Shown: positions 25,308 to 35,293, counted from the stretch's first letter. The stretch is DNA of 64,000 nt from Pedobacter sp. MC2016-24 (GCF_015223055.1 NZ_JADFBX010000001.1:744001-808000); one strand, 5' to 3'. Notes: generated from the sequence alone by a model not told the origin. Numbers and translations are program-made.

Positions 25308-26315
25308 TTAATCTTTTTTGCGGAGTGTACCCCATTTCAAATAAGTTGCGCCCCAGGAGAATCCTGCACCAAAAGCAGTCAACATCAGTTTATCTCCGTA
25401 TTTAAAATCATCCTTAAAATCCCACAAACACAATGGAATTGTTGCAGCGGTAGTATTGCCATAACGATCGATATTTACTTTGACCTGCGTTTCAGACAAG
25501 CCCAGTTGCTCTCCCACAGCTTGTATGATCCGTAAATTGGCCTGGTGCGGAATCAGGTAATCGATCTGACTTGCCAACAAATCATTCGATTTTAGAATTT
25601 CATTACAGGTATTGGTCATGCCGTTAATCGCAGCTTTAAATACAACACGGCCATCCTGGCGAACATAATGCAGTTTCTCATCTAAAGTTTCCTGAGAAGC
25701 AGGATGTCTTGATCCGCCGGCAGTAACGATCAGGTTTTCCTTTCCCGTTCCATCGGTTCTGAAAAAGCTATCCATTAATCCTACCGGTTCTTCCGTTTGC
25801 TCCAGTAGAACGGCACCGGCACCATCTCCAAAAAGAATACAGGTATTGCGATCGGTATAATTCACAATAGAACTGTTTTTATCGGCTCCAATAACCACGA
25901 CTTTTTTACAACGACCACTTTCTATCATACTTGCACCCAGTGTTAGTGCATATAAAAATCCGCTGCAGGCTGCGTTGGTATCAATACCCCATGCATTTTT
26001 CAAACCAGCTTTTTCGCAAACCATACTGCCGGTAGATACCATCACATAATCAGGAGTTGAAGTTGAAACGATCACACAATCTATTTCATCAGGATCAACA
26101 TCACCATCTTCCATTAAGCGATTTAAAGCATATGTCGCCATGTCGGAAGTCGCGATTAACGCATCGTTGACAATTCGTCGCTCCTTTATTCCGGTCCTGG
26201 CTACGATCCACTCATTATTGGTATCCACCATTTTTTCTAGGTCAAGGTTACTTAAAACAGTATCAGGAACATAACCACCTACCGCAGTTATCACTGCGTT
26301 TTTACGTATTCTCAT
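25308..26315 (-). CDS. fabH: Beta-ketoacyl-ACP synthase III
   Basis: A 335-residue KAS III that condenses acetyl-CoA (or branched acyl-CoA) with malonyl-ACP to start fatty acid synthesis. The catalytic triad is Cys117 (NAACSGFLYA), His in PHQANLRI and Asn in RYGNTTAATIP. Further family features are GADKNSSIVNYTDRNTCILFGDGAGA and the C-terminal GAGFSWG. It is in an operon with a thioesterase. The upstream region has a TAACTTTG -7 element and a strong hairpin between promoter and ATG. Confidence 0.95.
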   Translation of the reverse strand: MRIRKNAVITAVGGYVPDTVLSNLDLEKMVDTNNEWIVARTGIKERRIVNDALIATSDMATYALNRLMEDGDVDPDEIDCVIVSTSTPDYVMVSTGSMVCEKAGLKNAWGIDTNAACSGFLYALTLGASMIESGRCKKVVVIGADKNSSIVNYTDRNTCILFGDGAGAVLLEQTEEPVGLMDSFFRTDGTGKENLIVTAGGSRHPASQETLDEKLHYVRQDGRVVFKAAINGMTNTCNEILKSNDLLASQIDYLIPHQANLRIIQAVGEQLGLSETQVKVNIDRYGNTTAATIPLCLWDFKDDFKYGDKLMLTAFGAGFSWGATYLKWGTLRKKD

Positions 26316-26337
26316 TGTGTGTGCTGTATCAATTAAA

Positions 26338-26364
26338 AACAGGCAAGTATACCACTTGCCTGTT
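26338..26364. terminator. Strong hairpin between the kinase gene and fabH
   Basis: AACAGGCAAGT (26338-26348) and ACTTGCCTGTT (26354-26364) form a perfect 11-bp stem with a 5-base loop. On both strands T-runs follow (T5 on the minus strand, T9 on the plus strand within 3 bases). It can end transcripts of the sensor kinase gene on the minus strand. It also lies inside the fabH leader if transcription starts at the -7 element 26377-26384. Confidence 0.7.
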
Positions 26365-26376
26365 ACATTTTTTTTG

Positions 26377-26384
26377 CAAAGTTA
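26377..26384 (-). promoter_or_regulatory. -7 element for fabH (TAACTTTG)
   Basis: Exact TAnnTTTG on the minus strand, about 62 bases before the fabH ATG. The predicted transcript would begin just before the 26338-26364 hairpin. Confidence 0.5.
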
Positions 26385-26485
26385 CGGGTTCTTGCAGATA
26401 TTCCCGCAGGACTTTTGCAGCTGTTGCAATTTCTCTTACAGCTTTTTTGTTTTCTGTTTTAAAATGACAAGGTATTTGGCTGATA

Positions 26486-28240
26486 TTAATGTATGGGCGG
26501 TAAAGAAAAACAAAATTTACTTCCCTCACCCAATGCACTTTCCACCCAGATCCGGCCATTCTCTGCCTCAATAAAATCTTTAGAAATCGCTAGTCCAAGC
26601 CCCGAACCTGTCTTGTTATTCCCATCGGTAGGTACCTGAAAATATTTATCGAAAAGGCGCTTTTGATATTGCTCTTCGATACCTTTTCCAAAATCCCGGA
26701 CGGAAAATTCGATCTCAGCGTCCTTTTCAAGAATCTCAATGATCACCTTTGTCTTTTCGGGACTGTAGCGCAACGCGTTGGACAAGAAATTAACCAATAC
26801 CCAGGCTGTTTTCTCCACATCGACATTCACCATTGGCAAATTATTTTTAGCCAGTAATTCCAGTTCTATATTTCTTTGTTCAGCCTGAAAACGAACGGCA
26901 TCCATGGCATATATGGCAATTTTACGTGGATCAGATTGCACAAAATTAAGCTGCAGATTACCAGTTTCAACCTGTGCAAGGTCGAGCAATTCACTGGTAA
27001 TTTTCAATAAACGACCACAATCTTCACTGATGTGCTGCAGCAATTCTTTTTGCTCTGGATTCATACTACCCACCCGATCATCGTTCATCAGCTTTAAACT
27101 CATTTTGATGGATGAGATGGGTGTTTTAAGTTCATGCGAAACCGTAGCGATAAAATTGGTCTTAGCTTCGTCCAGCTCTTTAAATTGGGTAATATTTTTT
27201 AAGACGTATACTTCTCCCGCTGTTTTCCCGGTAACCACCGTTGCGCTTTCGCCATCGTCATCGTAGCCCGGAACCGTAATTTCCCTGCGTTCCAGCTGAA
27301 AATAGGATTCTTTGTTGTCAGCATAAATTTTCATGTGCTTTTCTCCTTTACTCCCTTGAAGTATGCGTTTCAACAAATCATTTTTTTTACTCAATTCCAG
27401 GGCATTCATACCAATGACCTGTTGCTGGTTCAGATTGAGCAATTGTTCTGCGACTTTATTGAAAAACAAGATTTCCTGCTTTTCATTTAAACCAATAATC
27501 GCATCCTGCATTTGTTCAATGATCGTCTCAATACGTAACTTTTCTGATTGTATCTTGGCCAGATTGCTATTTTCCCATTTGTTCAGTTCCCCCACCATCA
27601 CGTTAAAGGAACTAGCCAGTTCGGAAAACTCATCTGAACCTTTAAATTCCAATCGCTGTTTGTAGTTCTTCCTGCCAATTTCCCTGATCGCATCGGCAAA
27701 CTCACGCAAAGGATTGGCCACAAAGCCCGGAAAATTTACAATGAACGAAAACAGGATCAAAAAACAGATGGAAGCCGCAAAGATCACATACATGGCTGCC
27801 CTTTCAATGGCATGCTGCGCAAGTCCGTTTTTACGTACAATGGCATTCATATTGAGCAAATCGATATCTTTAAGCTGCCTGCGCAGCTCAGATACCGCAT
27901 TTTGCCTGACAGTCAGAGACTTTTCCGAATCAACGATCGTAGCATAAGCCTTTTTTACCTGGGCTACCGCAGCGCCTTCTCCCGGCTCGGTTACATTCCT
28001 GGCTTCCAGTTGCAATTGCTTGTCAAACTCCTGAATGGACTTTGCAGATAAAGGCAAGGGATTTTCATCCAGAACAGAACGCATCTTACTGGTGAAATTA
28101 AGCGTTTCGTAATTGTCCTTCAATATCACTTTGGAACGAATCGAAATCTCGTTCATATAGTACAAAGATATACCTCCAAAAAAGAGGATCACCAGGAATA
28201 AGAATCCGAATCCGAGGCGAAGTTTTGTTTTAATTTTCAT
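26486..28240 (-). CDS. Membrane sensor histidine kinase, probable kinase half of a split KdpD
   Basis: A 584-residue kinase. TM1 is at about 8-28 (LGFGFLFLVILFFGGISLYYM), a four-helix-bundle-like periplasmic region follows, and TM2 is at about 150-170 (MYVIFAASICFLILFSFIV). Then come HAMP, PAS (EQMQDAIIGLNEKQEILFFN), HisKA (FIATVSHELKTPISSIKMSL) and the ATPase domain (NFLSNALRYSPEKT, DFGKGI, GSGLGLAI). It lies 208 bases after the short KdpD gene in the kdp cluster. E. coli KdpD carries sensor and kinase in one chain. Here the kinase appears to be a separate protein that probably signals to the sigma-54 regulator at 37149. Confidence 0.88.
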   Translation of the reverse strand: MKIKTKLRLGFGFLFLVILFFGGISLYYMNEISIRSKVILKDNYETLNFTSKMRSVLDENPLPLSAKSIQEFDKQLQLEARNVTEPGEGAAVAQVKKAYATIVDSEKSLTVRQNAVSELRRQLKDIDLLNMNAIVRKNGLAQHAIERAAMYVIFAASICFLILFSFIVNFPGFVANPLREFADAIREIGRKNYKQRLEFKGSDEFSELASSFNVMVGELNKWENSNLAKIQSEKLRIETIIEQMQDAIIGLNEKQEILFFNKVAEQLLNLNQQQVIGMNALELSKKNDLLKRILQGSKGEKHMKIYADNKESYFQLERREITVPGYDDDGESATVVTGKTAGEVYVLKNITQFKELDEAKTNFIATVSHELKTPISSIKMSLKLMNDDRVGSMNPEQKELLQHISEDCGRLLKITSELLDLAQVETGNLQLNFVQSDPRKIAIYAMDAVRFQAEQRNIELELLAKNNLPMVNVDVEKTAWVLVNFLSNALRYSPEKTKVIIEILEKDAEIEFSVRDFGKGIEEQYQKRLFDKYFQVPTDGNNKTGSGLGLAISKDFIEAENGRIWVESALGEGSKFCFSLPPIH

Positions 28241-28342
28241 GGTCTTGTTTCTTTTACTGCATTTATATTAGCCATCGTCATGTTTTGTTAACCGTCATAT
28301 TTTTTCTCCATCGTGTCTTTTTGCCCGTCGCTCTCGCTTCCC

Positions 28343-28372
28343 CGTCATCATCCTGAATTTATTTCAGGATTC
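28343..28372. repeat. CCTGAA/TTCAGG palindromic repeat
   Basis: ATCCTGAA (28350-28357) and TTCAGGAT (28363-28370) flank a 5-base loop and are preceded by CGTCATC. The same core occurs at 30901-30926, and a related form at 19338-19360. All lie in intergenic spaces. Confidence 0.6.
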
Positions 28373-28447
28373 GGACCTGCAGTTACAACCTATTCAAGAA
28401 GGACGCAGAAATAAACAAACAGCGTACGAGCTACCTATCGCCTTAAA

Positions 28448-29578
28448 CTAACTCAAAATCACCAGATCTGTTTCTGTTGTTGAAATGCTTCGCAAAAGTT
28501 GGTTAAAAATTGCAGTTCTCATGATAATTTGAAATAAATTTAAATGCGGCTTTCCAATGCAAATGGTGGTGATCTCCTTTTCTGATGCAATATTCAATAT
28601 CGTTTTGGTGATGTCATTGTTTTTCACCTTAATCACTTCAGCGCCCAATTCTGTAGCCAATTTGAAATTATTGATCAGATGCCGCTGCAAATCCAATTTA
28701 ATCCGGTCGCCGCGCTCATGGTCATTCTGTACATACAATACCACCCATGGCGAACGATAGTACGAAGCCAGGCGTGCAGTTTTGCGAATCACAATTTTTG
28801 CAGTCGCGCTATTTGTCGAAATGCAGGCCATAAACCTTTCCGGCCTTAACTTAATTTGCTTCGGTATTTCAATGCTGATCTTACGTTCAACATGGTGCGC
28901 AACTTCTTTCAACGCCAGTTCCCGCAGTTGAAGAATGCGTTCCGGCTGGAAAAAATTGCTCAATGCACGTTCAATTTTAGTTGGATCATAAATTTTGCCT
29001 GCTTTCAGACGATCGATCAGCTCATCGGCAGTCAGGTCAATATTTACAATCTCATCTGCCAGTTCCAATATCTTATCTGGAATTCGCTCGGTAATCGGTA
29101 TGGTGGTGATTTTTTCAATCTCTTCGTTCATACTTTCCAGGTGCTGAATATTCACCGCAGAAATCACACTGATACCCGCCTCCAGCAGATCCGCAACATC
29201 CTGCCACCTTTTGCCATTCTTACTTCCTTCAACATTGGTATGCGCCAGCTCATCTACAATCACAACCTCAGGATGCACATTTAAAATGGCACTGACATCC
29301 ATTTCTTCCAGCTCTTTACCTTTGTAAAAGATTTTTCTGCGTGGAATTACAGGTACCCCGGCCAGCAATGCATGTGTTTCTGCCCGGTTATGCGTTTCAA
29401 TATACCCGATCCTGATGTCAATTCCATTGTTCAGCAAAGCATGTGCTTCCTGCAACATGCGATAGGTTTTACCTACACCAGGACTCATGCCAATGTATAC
29501 TTTAAACTTTCCACGTCTCGATTTTTTCACAAGATCCAGAAATTTTCTGACCGAAGTTTCTTTATGTTCGTCTTCCAT
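28448..29578 (-). CDS. kdpD: KdpD N-terminal sensor protein (KdpD domain plus universal-stress domain)
   Basis: A 376-residue protein equal to the cytoplasmic N-terminal part of E. coli KdpD (894 residues) and lacking the four TM helices and kinase core. The KdpD domain (about 20-230) has Walker A GMSPGVGKTYRM, the GYIETHNRAET motif and the Walker-B-like VIVDELAHTNVEGS. The USP-like domain (about 245-376) ends GKPHLNLFQII. It should sense K+ limitation or turgor together with the separate histidine kinase encoded at 26486. The natural end after the USP domain (stop codon, no frameshift trace) indicates a stable split gene rather than a broken one. Confidence 0.93.
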   Translation of the reverse strand: MEDEHKETSVRKFLDLVKKSRRGKFKVYIGMSPGVGKTYRMLQEAHALLNNGIDIRIGYIETHNRAETHALLAGVPVIPRRKIFYKGKELEEMDVSAILNVHPEVVIVDELAHTNVEGSKNGKRWQDVADLLEAGISVISAVNIQHLESMNEEIEKITTIPITERIPDKILELADEIVNIDLTADELIDRLKAGKIYDPTKIERALSNFFQPERILQLRELALKEVAHHVERKISIEIPKQIKLRPERFMACISTNSATAKIVIRKTARLASYYRSPWVVLYVQNDHERGDRIKLDLQRHLINNFKLATELGAEVIKVKNNDITKTILNIASEKEITTICIGKPHLNLFQIIMRTAIFNQLLRSISTTETDLVILS

Positions 29579-29584
29579 TATTGC

Positions 29585-29689
29585 TTACCATTTGATAATG
29601 ATATAGGCTTCACTAATTAAATACCACACACCTACCAGGAGTAATAAAACTAAGATCAATATGGGTATCTCTTTTACTTTCTGTTTCAT
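29585..29689 (-). CDS. 34-residue single-pass membrane peptide in the kdp cluster
   Basis: ORF from ATG 29689 to TAA 29585-29587. The peptide starts MKQKVKEIP, has a hydrophobic helix (ILILVLLLLVGVWYLI) and ends SEAYIIIKW. It has a Lys-rich start, one predicted helix and the right place between the porin and kdpD genes (6 bases before the kdpD ATG). Coding is inferred from layout and composition. It is the same size class as KdpF but unrelated in sequence. Confidence 0.55.
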   Translation of the reverse strand: MKQKVKEIPILILVLLLLVGVWYLISEAYIIIKW

Positions 29690-29752
29690 TTTGCCATACA
29701 AGATTAATACAGGACCGGTGTACCAATCCGGCCCTATATACCAAAACCGCTG

Positions 29753-30823
29753 TTAAAAAGACACCGCAATACTTGCCGTTACTGCGGCATTGTTATTTAC
29801 GGCATTTAAATCCCTGACAAAGACCTTATCTTTACTGTTGTATAATTTACCTTCCAAACGTACCACAGCATTACTGATCGGTGCATAATCCAGGTTCAGT
29901 GAATAGCCCCTGGTATTAAATCCATCCGGAGTTCCTGTAGCTATAAAAATACCATTTTTATCCCGATAATATTCAAACCTTCCAGCCACTTTCCATTGAT
30001 CGGAGATGGCATATTGCGCTATCGCTACTGGCGATAACACTTCCGATTTACGGTCAGACCCTTTACTGCTTTGCTGCGTACCATAGTCGAATCCAAGTGT
30101 CAGACCGAACTGATCTGTCACTTGAAATATACCATATACGTCGTGATAAATACGATTTACACGTACAGAATCGGCACCCTCCGTACCCAAATAATTGCTA
30201 TAATTGATGGTGATCTTATCTGTAGGTTTCCAGGTCAGCTGTACACCCCCCGCAGGTTTACTGTTCCCATTTTGGCGCGTAATTCGTTGCCAACCGTTCA
30301 GATACAATAGCGCAGCTGAGAATTTCCCATCATCGGTTGCATAACTCAATTTGGCACCCGACTCAAAATAAGGTGTATTCTCTGAAGAAATATTTCTGGT
30401 CAACACCCAGCAATCTTTAGACACCGCGCTTTCGAAACCAATGTGCGATGAAAATATCCCAGCATCTACCCATAAATTAATTGTTTTAGAGAGCTTTAGT
30501 CCTGCATTGGCTTCGTAGATATTCTTCAGGACCCCAGGTTCTGCAGACAGATTGGCATTTGAATAAGTACCTGCCATCACCGCCATATTCGCGCGAATGT
30601 TTCCGTTATCGTAACTGCCTTTAATAAATCCCAGATTCAGATTGACCTCATTGTGGCGGTTGTGCGAATAAATAAAACCAGGCCTGTTGTTATCAGCCGG
30701 CTTATTGAAATCGTAGCCATAATAAGTCTCCAGGTAACCAGATACTTTAATTTTAGATACATCCTGCGCACGCAGAATTAATCCTGTTGAAAGGGCAAGG
30801 GCTAATGTTAAAAGTTTTTTCAT
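29753..30823 (-). CDS. Outer-membrane beta-barrel porin of the kdp cluster (BBP2-like)
   Basis: A 356-residue protein with a signal peptide (MKKLLTLALALSTGLILRAQ) followed by alternating aromatic beta strands (KVSGYLETYYGYDFNKP...SYNYGNIRANMAVMAGTY-like) and a terminal Phe (VTASIAVSF). This matches the OmpL-like beta-barrel porin-2 family (PF07642 type). It is inserted between kdpC and the kdpD half and is likely to let K+ or other small ions through the outer membrane during potassium limitation. That role is inferred from position. Confidence 0.82.
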   Translation of the reverse strand: MKKLLTLALALSTGLILRAQDVSKIKVSGYLETYYGYDFNKPADNNRPGFIYSHNRHNEVNLNLGFIKGSYDNGNIRANMAVMAGTYSNANLSAEPGVLKNIYEANAGLKLSKTINLWVDAGIFSSHIGFESAVSKDCWVLTRNISSENTPYFESGAKLSYATDDGKFSAALLYLNGWQRITRQNGNSKPAGGVQLTWKPTDKITINYSNYLGTEGADSVRVNRIYHDVYGIFQVTDQFGLTLGFDYGTQQSSKGSDRKSEVLSPVAIAQYAISDQWKVAGRFEYYRDKNGIFIATGTPDGFNTRGYSLNLDYAPISNAVVRLEGKLYNSKDKVFVRDLNAVNNNAAVTASIAVSF

Positions 30824-30900
30824 TTATATAATGTTTGTTATTGTTGAATTATCAATTTGTTGAATTATCTGTTGTTATAGTGTATCCCTGTTTCTACGGT

Positions 30901-30926
30901 CGTCATCCTGAATTGATTTCAGGATG
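30901..30926. repeat. CCTGAA/TTCAGG palindromic repeat
   Basis: CATCCTGAA (30904-30912) and TTCAGGATG (30918-30926) form a perfect 9-bp stem with a 5-base loop in the gap between kdpC and the porin gene. It is nearly identical to the copy at 28343. Confidence 0.6.
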
Positions 30927-30946
30927 TCCGCAGTCGCCTACCGGTC

Positions 30947-31513
30947 CTATTTTTTTAACTCGTCAAGCGCTACATTCAATTTCAACACGTTCACTTTGGA
31001 AGGTCCGAACATCCCCCACAGCGGTCCCTCGGTATTTTTCACTACCAATTCTGCCACTGCTCTATCGGTCAACCCACGGTATTTAGCAACCCTTTTAATC
31101 TGTATAATCGCGCCTTGTTCTGAGATATCAGGATCTAAACCACTACCTGAAGCGGTTACCAGATCTGCCGGGATATCTGACTTTTTAAGATATGGGTGGT
31201 ATTTCAAAAGCGTATCAGCACGTGCTGACACTTCTTTTAAATAGTCGGCATTAGAAGGACCTTTATTTGAACCACCTGATCCGGCCGCATTGTAACCGAC
31301 AGCAGAAGGCCTTCCCCAGAAATATTCTGGTTTGGTAAAAGATTGTCCGATTAAGGCATAACCCACTACTTTTCCATTTTTGATCACCTTTTCCCCACTA
31401 CCGGCACCTGGTGTAAATTTGCCTGCAAAAGCAATGGCTAATGGATAAATAACACACAGCAGTACCATCAGTACTACGGTTAACCTGAGCGATTGTATGA
31501 TGTATCGTTTCAT
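30947..31513 (-). CDS. kdpC: Potassium-transporting ATPase subunit C
   Basis: A 188-residue KdpC: one N-terminal membrane helix (LRLTVVLMVLLCVIYPLAIAF), then QSFTKPEYFWGRPSAVGYNAAGSGGSNKGPSN, SGSGLDPDIS and RVAKYRGL, all family hallmarks. It stabilises the KdpFABC complex and affects ATP binding. It follows kdpB after 15 bases. Confidence 0.97.
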   Translation of the reverse strand: MKRYIIQSLRLTVVLMVLLCVIYPLAIAFAGKFTPGAGSGEKVIKNGKVVGYALIGQSFTKPEYFWGRPSAVGYNAAGSGGSNKGPSNADYLKEVSARADTLLKYHPYLKKSDIPADLVTASGSGLDPDISEQGAIIQIKRVAKYRGLTDRAVAELVVKNTEGPLWGMFGPSKVNVLKLNVALDELKK

Positions 31514-31528
31514 AATATTATTTTTTTA

Positions 31529-33559
31529 TTAAGCGATCAGACTGATCAGCATGTCTATTAATTTGATTCCTATAAATGGGGCAATAACGCCACCGATTCC
31601 ATAAATGAGTAAGTTTCTGCGCAACAATGCACTAGCACCAATTGGTTTGTAGGATACCCCCCGAAGTGCAACAGGAATCAGCAATGGAATAACCAGCGCA
31701 TTAAAAATTACAGCAGAAAGAATTGCCGTTTCCGGACTGTGCAGGTTCATGATATTCAAACTGCGCAAAGCAGGAATAGAGACAATGAACAAGGCCGGCA
31801 CAATGGCAAAATATTTGGCCACGTCATTGGCGATAGAAAAGGTAGTCAGCGTACCACGTGTGATCAGCAATTGCTTACCAATTTCTACGATTTCAATCAG
31901 CTTGGTTGGATCATTATCCAGATCCACCATATTTCCAGCTTCTTTAGCGGCTTGCGTTCCACTGTTCATCGCCACACCTACATCTGCCTGGGCCAATGCC
32001 GGAGCATCATTGGTACCATCACCCATCATGGCCACCAGCTTACCTTGTGCCTGCTCATCCTTGATATAATTCATTTTATCCTCTGGCTTGGCCTCGGCAA
32101 TAAAATCATCCACACCTGCTTTTTGAGCGATGAATTTAGCTGTAAGCGGATTGTCGCCAGTAACCATCACTGTTTTCACACCCATTTTACGCAAGCGCTC
32201 GAAACGTTCACTGATCCCGGGTTTAATAATATCCTGTAATTCAATAACGCCCAAAGCCTGCTCATTTTCTGAAACAACCAGGGGTGTACCGCCATTGCTG
32301 GCAATCTTTTTAACCTGCTCCTCAATATCCATTGGAAAAGGATTTCCGGCAGTCAGTACAATGTTCCGGATAGAATCAAATGCTCCCTTTCTGATCCTTC
32401 TTCCATCAGGTGTATCTAAACCACTGGAACGTGTTTCAGCTGTAAACTTGATAAATTTAGCTCCCGCCGGTGCTTCAGTTAAAATGGCATGTTCCTCTGC
32501 TGCGGCAAGTTCCAGGATTGATTTTCCTTCAGGCGTTTCATCAGCAAGTGAACTCAGTACACAAGCATCTGTGAATTTTTTGATGACAATACCGGCGGTA
32601 GGGTAAAAATGCGTAGCCTTACGGTTACCAATAGTAATGGTTCCGGTCTTATCCAGCAGCAAAACATCAATATCACCGGCAGTTTCTACTGCTTTACCAG
32701 ATTTGGTAATCACATTTGCCCTTAAGGCGCGATCCATACCCGCGATACCGATCGCAGAAAGTAAACCACCAATAGTCGTTGGAATCAGACAAACAAATAA
32801 AGATATGAATGCTGCAATGGTGATCGGTGTATTGGCATAGTCAGCAAAAGGTTTAAGTGTGATACATACAATAATGAACACCAGGGTAAAGCCTGCCAGT
32901 AAAATGGTTAGGGCAATTTCATTGGGTGTTTTTTGACGGGAAGCCCCTTCAACAAGTGCAATCATCTTATCCAGAAAGCTTTCCCCAGGTTGAGTAGTAA
33001 CCTGTACCTTAATCTGATCAGAAAGGACTTTGGTACCACCGGTAACCGAAGATTTATCACCGCCAGACTCTCGGATAACCGGGGCAGATTCGCCGGTAAT
33101 TGCCGATTCATCAATCGTAGCAATCCCCTCAATGATCTCGCCGTCCGTAGGGATGGTATCACCTGTTTCGCAAAAAAACACATCGCCTTTTTGCAATTGG
33201 CTGGATGAACGCACCACCACATCACCATTGCTTAAAACTACTTTTGCAGGTGTTTCTTCCCTCGTTTTGCGTAAACTATCGGCCTGTGCCTTTCCTCTTG
33301 CTTCTGCAATTGCTTCTGCAAAGTTGGCGAAAAGTACGGTAAGCAATAAGATGATGAACACCGCCAGGTTGTATCCGAAAGAACCCTGACTGCGGTTGCT
33401 TACTGAATAAATGGTTACAAACAACATCACAAATGTCCCGATCTCGACAGTAAACATAACCGGGTTGCGAATCATCAAACGAGGATCAAGTTTGATAAAC
33501 GACTGCTTTAATGCCGTATTGACCAAAGCAGGTTCAAATAATATATTAGATTTTTTCAT
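31529..33559 (-). CDS. kdpB: Potassium-transporting ATPase ATP-binding subunit B
   Basis: A 676-residue P-type ATPase that hydrolyses ATP to drive K+ uptake through KdpA. It has TGES (AITGESAPV), the phosphorylation motif [32 protein letters not shown] and seven TM helices. Six bases separate it from kdpA. Confidence 0.98.
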   Translation of the reverse strand: MKKSNILFEPALVNTALKQSFIKLDPRLMIRNPVMFTVEIGTFVMLFVTIYSVSNRSQGSFGYNLAVFIILLLTVLFANFAEAIAEARGKAQADSLRKTREETPAKVVLSNGDVVVRSSSQLQKGDVFFCETGDTIPTDGEIIEGIATIDESAITGESAPVIRESGGDKSSVTGGTKVLSDQIKVQVTTQPGESFLDKMIALVEGASRQKTPNEIALTILLAGFTLVFIIVCITLKPFADYANTPITIAAFISLFVCLIPTTIGGLLSAIGIAGMDRALRANVITKSGKAVETAGDIDVLLLDKTGTITIGNRKATHFYPTAGIVIKKFTDACVLSSLADETPEGKSILELAAAEEHAILTEAPAGAKFIKFTAETRSSGLDTPDGRRIRKGAFDSIRNIVLTAGNPFPMDIEEQVKKIASNGGTPLVVSENEQALGVIELQDIIKPGISERFERLRKMGVKTVMVTGDNPLTAKFIAQKAGVDDFIAEAKPEDKMNYIKDEQAQGKLVAMMGDGTNDAPALAQADVGVAMNSGTQAAKEAGNMVDLDNDPTKLIEIVEIGKQLLITRGTLTTFSIANDVAKYFAIVPALFIVSIPALRSLNIMNLHSPETAILSAVIFNALVIPLLIPVALRGVSYKPIGASALLRRNLLIYGIGGVIAPFIGIKLIDMLISLIA

Positions 33560-33565
33560 TGGAAA

Positions 33566-35284
33566 TTACTTAATAAGGGTAAAATATTCTGCCAAAGGAC
33601 CTAAGGTTAACGCTGGGAAAAAGGCCAGTGCAGCGATGATCACGATCACAACGAAAGTCATAAATCCGAAAGTCAGTGTATCTGTTTTCAGGGTACCGGC
33701 CGATTCTGGGATATATTTTTTCGATGCCAGTAAACCTGCAATGGCCACCGGACCGATGATGGGTAAGAAACGGCCAAGGATCAACACAAAACCAGTCAGC
33801 ACGTTCCAAAAGGTATTGTTATCGCCCAGCCCTTCAAATCCAGAACCGTTATTTGCCGCTGCAGAAGTGTTTTCATATAACATCTCTGAAAAGCCATGGA
33901 AACCTGGATTGTTTAACCAGCTCGAAGGTTTAACCACCCAGTCGGCACCAGGAAAATAAGTGATGGTATATGCCGCCAGTGCTGTACCTACCAGGATAAT
34001 AAAAGGATGCAACAGCGCAATGATGGACGCAATTTTTACTTCCCGGGCTTCTACTTTATGTCCCAGAAACTCTGGCGTTCGCCCAACCATTAAGCCTGAA
34101 ATGAACACAGCAATGATGATAAAAATGAAGTAGTTTAATATACCTACGCCACAGCCCCCATAAAAGCAATTCATCATCATGGCAATGAGTTGATACATGC
34201 CGGTAAGTGGCATCGTACTATCGTGCATGGCGTTAACAGAGCCGGTAGAAATGATGGTGGTTATGGTACTCCAGTAGGCGCTAGCCGTTGGCCCGAAGCG
34301 GACTTCTTTTCCTTCCATAGCACCGGTAAGCTGTGAAATACCCATTTTTGCTATGGCTGGACTTCCACCAGTTTCACTGATGATGGTCGGCACCAGGAGC
34401 AACATCATGCCGAGTGTCATAATTCCAAAAATGACCCAGGCCATTTTCTTTCTTCGGATGAAGTATCCGAAGGCAAAGATCATGGCAATTGGAATAATCA
34501 CCTGGGAAATGGCTTCGACCATATTGGTCAGGTAATTTGGATTTTCTATAGGATGCGTGCTGTTCACTCCAAACCAGCCCCCGCCATTTGTACCCAGGTG
34601 TTTAATGGCCACAAAACCTGCTGCCGGACCCCGGGAAACATGTACAGTATCACCTTGAAGCGAAATAAACTGATCCTTACCTTCATAGCTGGTTGTTGTT
34701 CCATTGAAAGCCAAAACAATAGCCATGACAACAGAAAGTGGCAGCAACAAACGGGTAATAGAGCGGACAAAAAATACCCAGAAATTACCTAAATTGGTAG
34801 TGGTTTTATCTCTGAAAGCTTTGAACAGCACAACAGCAGCAGCAATACCCGTAGCAGCACTAACAAACTGTAAAAACATAAATACAAAGTGCTGTGTAAA
34901 ATAAGTGGCACCGCTTTCGCCGGAATAATGCTGTAAATTACAGTTTACCACAAAACTGATGACGCTATTGAAAGCAAGATCAGCGCTTTGTCCGGCATTG
35001 CCATCTGGATTTAATGGCAATTTATCCTGGAACATCAGCGCAAAAAAGCCATACACCAACCAAACCATGTTGATCGTTAATAACGCCTTCATGTGTTGTT
35101 TCCAGTTCATGGACTCATCGGGATTAATCCCTGACAATTTGTAAATGCCCTTTTCAATAGGCTTTAGAAAGTCTGTCCAGACTTTCTCTCCCGCAAACAT
35201 CTTGGCCAGGTAAATACCCAAAGGGATCCCGATCAATAAGGTGATTGCGTAGGTAAAAATGATACCAAGTAATTCAGTGTTCAT
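33566..35284 (-). CDS. kdpA: Potassium-transporting ATPase subunit A
   Basis: A 572-residue K+ channel-like subunit with four M1-P-M2 repeats. Selectivity-filter-like segments include NLQHYSGE, GTNGGGWFGVNS, GGCGVG and NNGSGFEG. It opens with an N-terminal helix typical of KdpA and is followed 6 bases later by kdpB. It is preceded by kdpF (9 bases). Confidence 0.98.
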   Translation of the reverse strand: MNTELLGIIFTYAITLLIGIPLGIYLAKMFAGEKVWTDFLKPIEKGIYKLSGINPDESMNWKQHMKALLTINMVWLVYGFFALMFQDKLPLNPDGNAGQSADLAFNSVISFVVNCNLQHYSGESGATYFTQHFVFMFLQFVSAATGIAAAVVLFKAFRDKTTTNLGNFWVFFVRSITRLLLPLSVVMAIVLAFNGTTTSYEGKDQFISLQGDTVHVSRGPAAGFVAIKHLGTNGGGWFGVNSTHPIENPNYLTNMVEAISQVIIPIAMIFAFGYFIRRKKMAWVIFGIMTLGMMLLLVPTIISETGGSPAIAKMGISQLTGAMEGKEVRFGPTASAYWSTITTIISTGSVNAMHDSTMPLTGMYQLIAMMMNCFYGGCGVGILNYFIFIIIAVFISGLMVGRTPEFLGHKVEAREVKIASIIALLHPFIILVGTALAAYTITYFPGADWVVKPSSWLNNPGFHGFSEMLYENTSAAANNGSGFEGLGDNNTFWNVLTGFVLILGRFLPIIGPVAIAGLLASKKYIPESAGTLKTDTLTFGFMTFVVIVIIAALAFFPALTLGPLAEYFTLIK

Positions 35285-35293
35285 AACAAATAA

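Noticed and set aside
28448..29578. kdpD as a truncated pseudogene
   Set aside because: It ends cleanly after the USP domain and a separate kinase gene lies in the same cluster; the split looks natural.
31739..32239. Long plus-strand open frame inside kdpB
   Set aside because: Antisense shadow of kdpB, which has complete P-type ATPase motifs.
33411..33959. 182-codon plus-strand open frame across the kdpB/kdpA junction
   Set aside because: Antisense to two certain genes, with no signal or domain; a composition effect.
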